In this document: in pieces, positions 19,961 to 27,693 of the stretch
Position numbering within the stretch: the stretch's first letter is position 1
How the letters are laid out: each line of letters opens with the position of its first letter
Assembly (NCBI RefSeq): GCF_030687395.1
Contig: NZ_CP117430.1
Coordinates: 5,828,001 to 5,892,000, forward strand
Direction: 5' to 3'
Length of the DNA: 64,000 nt
Source of the DNA: Pseudomonas wuhanensis
GTDB taxonomy: Bacteria > Pseudomonadota > Gammaproteobacteria > Pseudomonadales > Pseudomonadaceae
Notes under the pieces: model-generated
What the model was told of the DNA's origin: nothing
Database searches by the model: none
Seen by the model: only the letters and a program-made list of their open reading frames with translations
Position numbers and translations under genes: made by a program

Positions 19961-20752
19961 TTACTGCCTAAACAATTCCCCCGGGGTAAACCCGAACAAT
20001 CCCTTGAACGCCACAATAAACGCCGACGTCGAGTCATACCCGCAAGACAGCGCGGCATGGGTCACGCTGTTCCCCTCCTCCAGCAAACTCAATGACGACA
20101 GCAGCCGCATGCGCTGCCGCCAGCTGCGGAAGCTCAAGCCGGTTTCACGCTGGAACAAGCGCATCAGGGTTTTCTGCGACGTGCCCAAACGCTCGGCCCA
20201 TTCCTGCAAGGTCGCATTGCGCTCCGGGCTATCGATCAGCTCGTTGCACAAGCCCAACAAACGTTCATGCCGGGGCAACGGCAGGGAAAACCCCACCTCC
20301 GGCAGACTCGCCAATTGATCCAGCAACACGCCCACCAATCGCGCCTCCTGGCTGTCGCCCTGTGGATATTCCACGGGAAGCAGGCAAAAACGCTTGATCA
20401 GCTCCCGGGCCAATGGCGTGACTTCCAGAACCCGGCAACGCCCGTCCGCCCATTGGCAGTCCTCGCGGCGCACGTACAGGCTGCGCATCTCGGCACGCAT
20501 TGAGGTCACGACCTGATGCTCGAGATCCGCCGGAATCCAGATGCCCCACTGCGGCGGCGCAAAGAAACTGCCCTCGGCGGTATGCACACCGAGAACGCCG
20601 CTAATGGCGTAGGAAAACTGCACCCAATCGTGACGATGCGGCGGCGTCCACGAACCGGCATTCAGACTTTCCGCGCGCGCATACAACGGTCGCGGCAACA
20701 CCGTGAGCGTAGGAATGATTCGTTCGAGGGAAAGTTGTCCGTTAGTCGGCAT
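19961..20752 (-). CDS. AraC-family transcriptional regulator
   Basis: A 263-residue regulator with an N-terminal cupin-like sensor (HRHDWVQFSYAISGVLGVHT, then PPQWGIWIPADLEHQV) and a C-terminal double HTH (LQEWAERLGTSQKTLMRLFQ and VTHAALSCGYDSTSAFIVAF). The second HTH carries the family signature ending in FGFTPGE. It is divergent from the SBF-like transporter gene at 20837 (84-base gap) and is its likely regulator. Confidence 0.87.
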   Translation of the reverse strand: MPTNGQLSLERIIPTLTVLPRPLYARAESLNAGSWTPPHRHDWVQFSYAISGVLGVHTAEGSFFAPPQWGIWIPADLEHQVVTSMRAEMRSLYVRREDCQWADGRCRVLEVTPLARELIKRFCLLPVEYPQGDSQEARLVGVLLDQLASLPEVGFSLPLPRHERLLGLCNELIDSPERNATLQEWAERLGTSQKTLMRLFQRETGLSFRSWRQRMRLLSSLSLLEEGNSVTHAALSCGYDSTSAFIVAFKGLFGFTPGELFRQ

Positions 20753-20836
20753 TGATTGGCCTTATGTCGCAAGACGGCTGGTAGAGCCGACGTTAGGCTA
20801 AGTCATCAATTCTTACAAACGTATTCGGTGCCGGTC

Positions 20837-21865
20837 ATGCATGCCTTCAAACACCTCAAACGCGTGGTCACCGACTGGTTTTTGTGCGGCATGCTGCTCG
20901 CCACGCTGCTGGCGTATTTTTTCCCGACCTTCGGCGCCACCGGCGGCGGGATGCACGCGGAGTACGTGATCAACATCGGCGTGTTTCTGGTGTTCTTCCT
21001 CCATGGGGTCAACCTCTCCAGCGAGCAGATCCGCCATGGGCTGAAAAACTGGAAGCTGCATGTGATGGTTCAAACTTTCACCTTTGCGGTGTTTCCGCTG
21101 ATCTGGCTGCTGAGCGACAAGCTGCTGGGTTCGCACATCCCCTCACTGCTGATGCTCGGTTTCCTCTACCTCTGCGCCCTGCCCTCGACCATTTCCTCGT
21201 CCGTGGCCCTGACCGGCAGCGCGGGCGGCAACGTACCGGCAGCGATTCTCAACGCGAGCCTGTCCAGCGTGCTGGGGATTTTTCTGACACCGTTGCTGGT
21301 GAGTTTCGTGGTCGGTAGCGGCGCGGGGGGGATCGATCTGGGCTCAACCTTGCTCGACTTGTGCGCCATGCTGCTGTTGCCGCTGGTGCTTGGGCAATTG
21401 CTGCGGCCGTTCCTGGGCAAGTTTTTCGCTCGGCACAAGCGCTACACCAACATCGCCGACAAACTGGTGATTCTGCTGCTGGTGTACTCGGCGTTCTGCA
21501 ACTCGATGGTGTCGGGGATGTGGCAGCAACAGGGCAACGGCGTGATTCTGACTGCGCTGATGGGCAGTACGATTTTGCTGGCAATCATCCTGTGGATGAC
21601 CACCCGCACCGCTCGCGCGCTGAAGTTCAGCCCTGCCGATGAGATTGCCGCGGTGTTCTGCGCCAGCAAAAAATCCCTGGCGGCCGGCGCACCGATGGCG
21701 GCGCTGATCTTCGGTGCCAACCCCGGCCTTGGCCTGATTCTGCTGCCGATCATGATCTATCACCCGTTGCAGTTGATCGTCTGCTCGGTGATGGCCGAGG
21801 GTTACGCCAACCGCAACCGGGAACTGGCCGCGCAGCAACGCGCGGCAGTGCTCAACCCTCAATAA
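20837..21865 (+). CDS. bile acid:sodium symporter-like transporter (SBF-like family)
   Basis: A 342-residue inner-membrane protein with nine to ten hydrophobic segments, of the SBF-like (YfeH/Rch1-type) family. Visible features: VFFLHGVNLSSEQIRHGLKNW, the LPSTISSSVALTGSAGGNVPAA stretch, and FCASKKSLAAGAPMA near the C-terminal third. Start chosen at the ATG 20837 because the frame before it (from 20756) has no hydrophobic segment; the ribosome-binding site is weak. The substrate is unknown. Divergent AraC gene suggests inducible expression. Confidence 0.82.
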   Translation: MHAFKHLKRVVTDWFLCGMLLATLLAYFFPTFGATGGGMHAEYVINIGVFLVFFLHGVNLSSEQIRHGLKNWKLHVMVQTFTFAVFPLIWLLSDKLLGSHIPSLLMLGFLYLCALPSTISSSVALTGSAGGNVPAAILNASLSSVLGIFLTPLLVSFVVGSGAGGIDLGSTLLDLCAMLLLPLVLGQLLRPFLGKFFARHKRYTNIADKLVILLLVYSAFCNSMVSGMWQQQGNGVILTALMGSTILLAIILWMTTRTARALKFSPADEIAAVFCASKKSLAAGAPMAALIFGANPGLGLILLPIMIYHPLQLIVCSVMAEGYANRNRELAAQQRAAVLNPQ

Positions 21866-21895
21866 TCAGGGCATCAATAATCAGGCCCTCAGTAA

Positions 21896-23173
21896 TCAGC
21901 GCTCGATAATCGCCGTCACGCCCTGACCGCCAGCGGCGCAGATCGAGATCAACCCTCGGCCCTTGCCCGCCGCGTCCAGCAGTTTCGCCAGGTTGGCGAC
22001 GATGCGCGCACCGGTGGCGGCAAACGGATGCCCGGCGGCCAGTGAGCTGCCTTTGACATTGAGCCGGCTGCGGTCGATGGAGCCCAGCGGCGCCTCGAGA
22101 CCGAGACGGGTTTTGCAGAACTCCGGATCTTCCCAGGCCTTGAGTGTGCAGAGCACCTGAGCGGCGAATGCTTCGTGGATTTCGTAGTAATCGAAATCCT
22201 GCAAGGTCAGGCCGTTACGCGCCAGCAAACGCGGCACGGCATAAGCCGGCGCCATGAGCAGCCCTTCTGCGCCGTTGACGAAATCCACCGCCGCCGCTTC
22301 GCCGTCACGCCAATAGGCGAGGATCGGCAAGCCGCGCTCTCTCGCCCATTCCTCACTGCCCAGCAGCACCACCGACGCCCCATCGGTGAGTGGCGTGGAG
22401 TTGCCCGCGGTCAGGGTGCCCTTGGCGCTTTTCTCGAAGGCCGGTTTCAGTGAGGCGAGTTTTTCCAGGGTCAGATCCGGGCGCAGGTTGTTGTCCCGGG
22501 TGAGGCCGAGGAACGGCGTCATCAAGTCGTTGTGCCAACCTTCGGCGTAGGACGCGGCCAGTTTCTGATGGCTTTCCTGGGTCAGCTGATCCTGCTCATC
22601 GCGCGGGATGCTCCAGGTCTGAGCCATCATTTCACAGTGTTGGCCCATCGACAGGCCGGTACGCGGCTCGCCGATGCTTGGGAAGTCGGGCATCAAGTGG
22701 CGGGGACGCAGTTGCAGGAAGGTTTTCAGTTTGTCGGCGGTGCTTCGGGCGCGGTTGGCTTGCAAGAGGATCTTGCGCAGGCTTTCGTTGACACCGATCG
22801 GCACGTCCGAGGCTGTGTCGACACCGCCGGCAATGCCACATTCGATCTGACCCAGGGCAATTTTGTTCGCCACCAACAACGTCGCCTCCAGCCCCGTGCC
22901 GCAGGCTTGCTGGACGTCATAGGCCGGCGTCGTCGGCGACAACCGCGAGCCCAGCACGCATTCGCGGGTCAGGCCGTAATCGCGCAAATACTTGAGCAGC
23001 GCACCCGCCGCCACTTCACCCATGCGCACACCATGCAGGTTATAGCGCTCGATCAGGCCTTCCAGTGCTGCGGTGAACATCGCCTGGTTACTGGCAGTGG
23101 CGTACGGCCCGTTGGACCGGGCAAAGGGAATACGGTTACCACCGATAATCGCGACGCGGCGCAGCTGAGTCAT
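21896..23173 (-). CDS. acetyl-CoA C-acyltransferase (thiolase, FadI-like)
   Basis: A 425-residue thiolase that cleaves or forms 3-ketoacyl-CoA. The nucleophilic Cys lies in VQQACGTGLEATL, the catalytic His in the GHPFAATGAR block, and the second Cys in ICAAGGQG near the C-terminus. The start ATG at 23173 has AAGGAG 7 bases upstream; an ATG at 23194 is less likely. It is divergent from the ketoreductase gene at 23359 and forms a three-gene fatty acyl module with that gene and the MaoC gene. The homologous set is PA4785-PA4786 in P. aeruginosa. Confidence 0.92.
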   Translation of the reverse strand: MTQLRRVAIIGGNRIPFARSNGPYATASNQAMFTAALEGLIERYNLHGVRMGEVAAGALLKYLRDYGLTRECVLGSRLSPTTPAYDVQQACGTGLEATLLVANKIALGQIECGIAGGVDTASDVPIGVNESLRKILLQANRARSTADKLKTFLQLRPRHLMPDFPSIGEPRTGLSMGQHCEMMAQTWSIPRDEQDQLTQESHQKLAASYAEGWHNDLMTPFLGLTRDNNLRPDLTLEKLASLKPAFEKSAKGTLTAGNSTPLTDGASVVLLGSEEWARERGLPILAYWRDGEAAAVDFVNGAEGLLMAPAYAVPRLLARNGLTLQDFDYYEIHEAFAAQVLCTLKAWEDPEFCKTRLGLEAPLGSIDRSRLNVKGSSLAAGHPFAATGARIVANLAKLLDAAGKGRGLISICAAGGQGVTAIIER

Positions 23174-23358
23174 GAAAAAGCTCCTTTTAATCAACTATGA
23201 ACACCAAACCCACAGGGGGGCTGCATTTCCTGAAAGTCCTGCTAAACCCAATCTCAAACTAACCTGCAATGATCAAGCGTAGGCCGTATCTCGTGGGTCG
23301 AACGACTAATTGCCGTTCATGGTCCACACTTTTAATCCCAGTTGCTGGAGCATGATCC

Positions 23359-24711
23359 ATGTCTGACCGCTATATCGACTTCGCCAATTCGTCCATCGGC
23401 CATCGTGTGGTCGGTGCCCTGGGTCTGCCGTCGCCGGTACGACTGGAACGCTGGCAAGCAGGCCGGCTGCGGCCAATCGAGGGGGCGTTGTTGATTGGCG
23501 GCGGCCCGCTGACAGAAAAAGTGGGCAGCCTCGCCAACCGCCTGACCGACACGATTTACAGCTACGGCACCGATCCGACCCTGGCCACCGCGTGGATTCC
23601 CGGCCACGGTCAGAAACTCAAAGCCGTGGTGTACGACGCCAGTGACCTGGTGCAGGTCGATCAGCTGAAACAGCTGCGCGAGTTCTTCCAGCCGCTGATG
23701 AAAAACCTCGATCACCATGCACATCTGGTGATTCTTGGCCGAGCGCCAGAGACCTTGAGCGATCCCTTCGCCGCCAGCGCCCAACGCGCCCTTGAAGGGT
23801 TCAGCCGTTCGTTGGCCAAGGAACTGCGCAGCGGCGGTACTTTGCAGCTGATCTATGTCGGCGAAGGTGCCGAAGATCAACTGGAAGGCCCATTGCGGTT
23901 TTTCCTCTCGCCCAAAAGCGCGTTCATTTCCGGGCAAGTCATTCGCTTGAAGGCGTGTGAGGCGCAGGTGATGGACTGGAGTCGTCCCTTGTCGGGACGC
24001 AAGGCACTTGTGACGGGCGCGGCTCGCGGCATCGGCGCTTCGATCGCTGAAACCCTGGCCCGCGACGGCGCCGAGGTGATTTTGCTCGACGTGCCACCGG
24101 CCAAGAGCGATCTAGAAGCCTTGGCCGCACGCCTCGGCGGGCGCGGCATCACCCTGGATATCTGCGCCGAAGACGCCGCCGCACAATTGATCGAGCACTT
24201 GCCCGATGGCATCGACATCGTGGTCCACAACGCGGGCATCACCCGCGACAAAACCCTGGCCAACATGACCCCGGAATTCTGGGACGCGGTGTTGGCGGTC
24301 AACCTCAACGCGCCGCAAGTGCTCACCAAGGCTTTGCTCGACAGCGGCACCTTGCGCGACAACGGCCGAGTGATTCTGCTGGCGTCCATCAGCGGCATCG
24401 CCGGCAATCGCGGGCAAACCAACTACGCGGCGAGCAAGGCCGGGTTGATCGGCCTGGCCCAAGCCTGGGCGCCGCTGCTGAGTGAGCGCGGCATCAGCAT
24501 CAACGCCGTAGCGCCAGGGTTCATCGAAACCCAAATGACCGCGCACCTGCCCTTCGGCGTGCGCGAAGCTGGGCGACGCTTGAGTTCGTTGGGCCAGGGC
24601 GGCCTGCCACAAGACGTCGCCGAAGCCGTGGCCTGGCTGGCACAACCGGGCACTGGAGCATTTACCGGGCAAGCATTGCGCATTTGTGGGCAAAGCGTTT
24701 TGGGAGCCTGA
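23359..24711 (+). CDS. 3-oxoacyl-ACP/CoA reductase, high-molecular-weight FabG type
   Basis: A 450-residue short-chain dehydrogenase with an extra N-terminal half (residues 1-205), as in the high-molecular-weight FabG4 group. The C-terminal SDR domain shows the coenzyme motif GAARGIGAS near residue 219, NAG in VHNAGITRDKTL, catalytic Ser in LASISGIAG and YAASK near 355-359. The N-terminal half looks like a degenerate Rossmann domain. It probably reduces 3-oxoacyl thioesters with NAD(P)H. The MaoC gene follows after 2 bases (stop 24711, ATG 24714), so the two are co-translated. Confidence 0.88.
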   Translation: MSDRYIDFANSSIGHRVVGALGLPSPVRLERWQAGRLRPIEGALLIGGGPLTEKVGSLANRLTDTIYSYGTDPTLATAWIPGHGQKLKAVVYDASDLVQVDQLKQLREFFQPLMKNLDHHAHLVILGRAPETLSDPFAASAQRALEGFSRSLAKELRSGGTLQLIYVGEGAEDQLEGPLRFFLSPKSAFISGQVIRLKACEAQVMDWSRPLSGRKALVTGAARGIGASIAETLARDGAEVILLDVPPAKSDLEALAARLGGRGITLDICAEDAAAQLIEHLPDGIDIVVHNAGITRDKTLANMTPEFWDAVLAVNLNAPQVLTKALLDSGTLRDNGRVILLASISGIAGNRGQTNYAASKAGLIGLAQAWAPLLSERGISINAVAPGFIETQMTAHLPFGVREAGRRLSSLGQGGLPQDVAEAVAWLAQPGTGAFTGQALRICGQSVLGA

Positions 24712-24713
24712 CC

Positions 24714-25568
24714 ATGACCACCAACTGGCAAACACTCCATAGCGAACCGGGCCTGCAAACGCTGTATGTGAAGGCGGCAATGCGACGAAAAATCACCGGC
24801 ACCACCCTGCCTGACCTGGGTTATCACTGCTGGGTCAATGTCGATCCGAAACGCCTGGAAGCTTATCGCAAGGTGTGTGGCTTCGCCGACAACGGGCTGC
24901 TACCACCGACGTATCCACACATCCTGGCGTTTGCCTTGCAGATGCAATTGCTCACGGCCAAAGCGTTTCCATTCCCGCTGCTGGGGCTGATTCACTTGAG
25001 CAATCGCATCCGCATCTTGCGCCCCATGGGCGGCGTGCACCGGGTGCGGGTCAGCGTGAAAGTGCAGAACCTGCAACCCCATGCCAAGGGTGCGACGTTC
25101 AATTTGGTGACGACGCTCGATGATCAGTTGGGGCCGCTGTGGGAGGCTGAAAGCCAGATGCTCTGTCGCGGCGTCAAACTGGAAGGCGAGCCTGTCGAGG
25201 AAGCGTTTGCATCAACGCTGTCACTGACCGAAGTGGCCCACTGGAAAGCGCCAGCGGACATTGGCCGCCGATACGCCAAGGTGTCCGGGGATTACAACCC
25301 GATCCACCTGAGTGCGATCAGCGCGAAGCTCTTTGGCTTTCCCAGCGCCATCGCCCATGGTCTATGGAACAAGGCCCGTACGCTGGCAGCCCTGACCGAT
25401 CATTTACCAACGGCCAACGTCGAGATGGCGGTGCAGTTCAGAAAACCGGTGCGCCTTCCCAGTGAAGTGACGCTGATGTCCAGCGCGGCGGGGTCCAGCG
25501 GGGATTTTCAGTTGATGGGCGCGGGGGATCTGGAACACATGGTGGGGCAGTGGCGGCCGGTTGCCTGA
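24714..25568 (+). CDS. MaoC-family (R)-specific enoyl-CoA hydratase/dehydratase
   Basis: A 284-residue double hot-dog protein. The C-terminal hot-dog has the hydratase 2 motif: RRYAKVSGDYNPIHLSAISA (Asp and His catalytic pair), then FGFPSAIAHGLWNKA. The N-terminal hot-dog (about 20-150) lacks these residues and is structural. Start ATG 24714 with GGGAG 8 bases before it. With thiolase and ketoreductase it covers the reactions between acyl-CoA, enoyl, 3-hydroxy and 3-oxoacyl stages; direction (synthesis or breakdown) cannot be told. Confidence 0.88.
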   Translation: MTTNWQTLHSEPGLQTLYVKAAMRRKITGTTLPDLGYHCWVNVDPKRLEAYRKVCGFADNGLLPPTYPHILAFALQMQLLTAKAFPFPLLGLIHLSNRIRILRPMGGVHRVRVSVKVQNLQPHAKGATFNLVTTLDDQLGPLWEAESQMLCRGVKLEGEPVEEAFASTLSLTEVAHWKAPADIGRRYAKVSGDYNPIHLSAISAKLFGFPSAIAHGLWNKARTLAALTDHLPTANVEMAVQFRKPVRLPSEVTLMSSAAGSSGDFQLMGAGDLEHMVGQWRPVA

Positions 25569-25573
25569 TGGTT

Positions 25574-25616
25574 CGGTCTGATCGTTCCCACGCTCTGCGT
25601 GGGAACGATCAGACCG
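25574..25616. repeat. perfect 20-bp inverted repeat (REP-like, possible terminator)
   Basis: The arms CGGTCTGATCGTTCCCACGC and GCGTGGGAACGATCAGACCG pair perfectly around TCT. It lies between the convergent MaoC and CheY-like genes and may end both transcripts, although it has no T-run. The 3' side runs into a short element also found near 32981. Confidence 0.9.
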
Positions 25617-25645
25617 TGGGGCGATGCCCCAGATGGAATACCTAC
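25611..25645. repeat. short copy of a dispersed element shared with 32981-33012
   Basis: AGACCGTGGGGCGATGCCCC (25611-25630) followed by AGATGGAATACC matches AGACCGTAGGGCGATGCCCC at 32981-33000 followed by CAGATGGATACC, with a handful of differences. The relation is visible by direct comparison; the element's identity is unknown. Confidence 0.7.
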
Positions 25646-25653
25646 ACCGCAGA

Positions 25654-26064
25654 TCAGGAACCGACCAAACCCCGAGGCTGCGGAAACAAATTATTCAACG
25701 TCTCCAACAACCGCACGTGATAAATCGGCTTGCGAAACAAGTCCAGCACCTGCAACCGCAACATATCACTCACATCCTCCATATCCGCATGCCCCGACGT
25801 CACAATCACCGGCAAATGCTGACGGGCCGTATGCTCACGCAACCGCTTGATCAACGACATGCCACTCTCCTCCGGCATCCGCAAATCAGTAATCACCAGC
25901 GCAATATCAGGATGACAAGTCAAATGATGAAGAGCGAGTTTGACCGACGTTGCGGTAAAACAAGTAAAGCCCTCGCCCTCCAGCAACTCGGCCAATTCCA
26001 GCAACGCATCCTCCTCATCATCGACCAGAAGAAGCTGTTGGCGAGGAATCGCTGGAGCGTTCAT
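25654..26064 (-). CDS. single-domain CheY-like response regulator
   Basis: A 136-residue stand-alone receiver domain. The acidic pocket is in LLLVDDEED, the phosphoacceptor Asp in ITDLRMPEES, the Thr/Ser in VTSGHAD and the Lys in FRKPIY, so phosphorylation should work. There is no output domain. Start ATG 26064 with AGGTG upstream; an ATG at 26079 is possible. It sits immediately downstream of flp on the same strand (84-base gap), so a role in pilus control is suggested by position; no kinase is adjacent. Confidence 0.83.
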   Translation of the reverse strand: MNAPAIPRQQLLLVDDEEDALLELAELLEGEGFTCFTATSVKLALHHLTCHPDIALVITDLRMPEESGMSLIKRLREHTARQHLPVIVTSGHADMEDVSDMLRLQVLDLFRKPIYHVRLLETLNNLFPQPRGLVGS

Positions 26065-26148
26065 GGGTAACACCTGCAATGGACTAAGCCTTGACGTTAG
26101 AAGCCCTTTGCGGGATTGGCAAATGACTGCCTGTTGCCAGCCTTAAAA

Positions 26149-26346
26149 TCAAAGCGCGGCGGAAATTGTGGTGAACATGTCGGTGACACTCGTGGCGATG
26201 GGTGTCGCAAATGCTGCCAGCGCAACGGCCACCATACCCGCAATAATCGCGTACTCGATACCCGAAGCACCTTCAGTCTCTTTGGCCAGACCTTTGTAAG
26301 AAACGATTTCGGATTTGATCTTCTGAACAACTTTAGTAAAGGACAT
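26149..26346 (-). CDS. flp: Flp-family type IVb pilin
   Basis: A 65-residue prepilin. The class III leader ends with G before ASGIEYAIIAGMVAVAL, so FppA should cleave after Gly to expose A, with Glu at +5 and Tyr at +6 as in Flp pilins. The hydrophobic assembly helix follows. Start ATG 26346 is fixed by GGAGG at 26353-26357. It is transcribed away from rcpC, unlike a simple co-directional operon; the divergent gap holds a palindrome at 26369-26388. Confidence 0.93.
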   Translation of the reverse strand: MSFTKVVQKIKSEIVSYKGLAKETEGASGIEYAIIAGMVAVALAAFATPIATSVTDMFTTISAAL

Positions 26347-26670
26347 GAGATGCCTCCTATGACAGCGGATGTTGCACAGCTGCAACATGATTCCCCTATG
26401 CCAGCATCAGCATTGTCGGCAAACCCCGCACCAACAACTGTAAGAACCTATTAATACTTAAGCAGTACCAAGTTCATTGACGTCACAAAACAGCGCTTTT
26501 GGCTTCAAGCCGTTACTTTTGTCAGATATTTCCCGCCCTGTAATGGCGTTTTGCTCTACCTGCGCTACGGTCAAATAGCGAAATAGTTCCATGTTCATCG
26601 CTGCCTGATTGCGAAGTCATCTCGTTAGCACTCTTGGGGGGCGTTACGCAGCAGGAAAGGGAGAGCCGTC
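26347..26670. other. divergent flp / rcpC intergenic region
   Basis: A 324-base promoter region between flp and rcpC, AT-richer than its flanks around 26440-26600. It contains the dyad at 26369-26388 and no supported gene. PprB-dependent promoters are expected here from P. aeruginosa, but I could not place a defined PprB site. Confidence 0.6.
26369..26388. promoter_or_regulatory. palindrome upstream of flp (candidate operator or 5' UTR hairpin)
   Basis: Arms ATGTTGCA and TGCAACAT surround CAGC, 23 bases before the flp ATG. It may be a regulator site or an RNA hairpin in the leader. Function inferred only from position and symmetry. Confidence 0.5.
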
Positions 26671-27600
26671 ATGAACAGTCGCGTCACCATGGGCCTGGCC
26701 GGGCTTTTTCTGGTAGGCGCCATCATTGCCGGTTACTGGGGGCTGGCGCTGAGTCGCCAACCGGTACCCGAATCCGTCGCGCAACCCGGCACATCATCGA
26801 CCCCACTACTGGCGCCGGCGGACGACCCGACCCGCCAACCGGTGGTTGTGCTGCTGCGTGACATAGCACCGTTCGAACAAATCACCGCAGCCGATGTGAC
26901 CGTGGAGAAACTCCGTACCGCTCCGGCCGGCAGCCTGTCCCGTCTTGATCAAGCCATTGGCCGAATGCCTTGGCGCACGCTGACTGCCGGCAGTTGGCTC
27001 AATGATGAAAGTTTCGAAACCGGCGGGGCGCTGGCACGAATGATCCGCCCCGATGAGCGCGCCCTCGCCGTGGCGGCGGATGATGTGATCAATGTCGGCG
27101 GTCAACTGAGCCCCGGCGACTATGTCGACGTCCTGCTGTTTCTGCGCATGGACACCAACAACCTCCAGCAATCGGCCCAGGTCGTGGTCCCGGCATTGCG
27201 GGTGCTGGGTGTCGGCGACCAGTTGGGGCTGATGAACGATGGCCAGCCTGCCAACCCGGCGCGCAGCAACGAAGAAAGACTCAAGCAGGAACAGCAGCGC
27301 GCCAGCGCCCGCACCGTTTTGCTCGCCGTCCCCGAACCTCTCTTGAGTCGCCTGATGCTCGCGGCGCAGGTCGGTGTTTTGCGCCTGGCCGTGCGCAGCG
27401 CCGAGGAAAAACGCCTGAACCAATACTGGGCCGGCAACCGTGATTCAAAGGCGAGCCTGGCCAGTGCCAATCGCGAACTGGTGCAGTTCAGTCAACTGGC
27501 CCTGGCCGGCACCCCCAAACCCGTAAGCGGCGGCGCGGCACCGCGCAAGACGGGCGTGGAAGTCATCCGCGGCAATGAAGTCACCCAACAAACGCCCTGA
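26671..27600 (+). CDS. rcpC: Flp pilus assembly protein RcpC/CpaB
   Basis: A 309-residue periplasmic Tad component with an N-terminal TM anchor (GLAGLFLVGAIIAGYWGLAL) and SAF-like domains: VVVLLRDIAPFEQITAADV, WRTLTAGSWLNDESF, then the RcpC region DDVINVGGQLSPGDYVDVLL. In other Tad systems it works with the secretin RcpA. AAAGGGAG precedes the ATG at 26671. Here the next complete gene is tadZ, with only 89 bases between, where rcpA would be expected. Confidence 0.92.
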   Translation: MNSRVTMGLAGLFLVGAIIAGYWGLALSRQPVPESVAQPGTSSTPLLAPADDPTRQPVVVLLRDIAPFEQITAADVTVEKLRTAPAGSLSRLDQAIGRMPWRTLTAGSWLNDESFETGGALARMIRPDERALAVAADDVINVGGQLSPGDYVDVLLFLRMDTNNLQQSAQVVVPALRVLGVGDQLGLMNDGQPANPARSNEERLKQEQQRASARTVLLAVPEPLLSRLMLAAQVGVLRLAVRSAEEKRLNQYWAGNRDSKASLASANRELVQFSQLALAGTPKPVSGGAAPRKTGVEVIRGNEVTQQTP

Positions 27601-27621
27601 ATCGAGCGAGGACGCTTCTCC

Positions 27622-27693
27622 ATGCGCAGACGTTTCACGCAGTACTTGCTCGACAACGGCTGCTTCGATAAATGCAGCGGGTTATCGCAATGA
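27622..27693 (+). pseudogene. 24-codon frame at the expected site of rcpA (possible secretin remnant)
   Basis: A 24-codon frame (stop included) opening MRRRFTQYLL, preceded by AGGACG, ends in a TGA that overlaps the tadZ ATG (ATGA at 27690). Its placement is exactly that of rcpA, and the tight junction with tadZ resembles normal Tad operons. One reading is an internal deletion that joined the start of rcpA to its last codons. The peptide has no secretin motif, so this is inference; it could also be a leader peptide or chance. Confidence 0.4.

Noticed and set aside
23359..25568. FabG and MaoC genes considered as part of a PHA synthesis cluster
   Set aside because: No PHA synthase, phasin or PhaR gene is in the neighbourhood.
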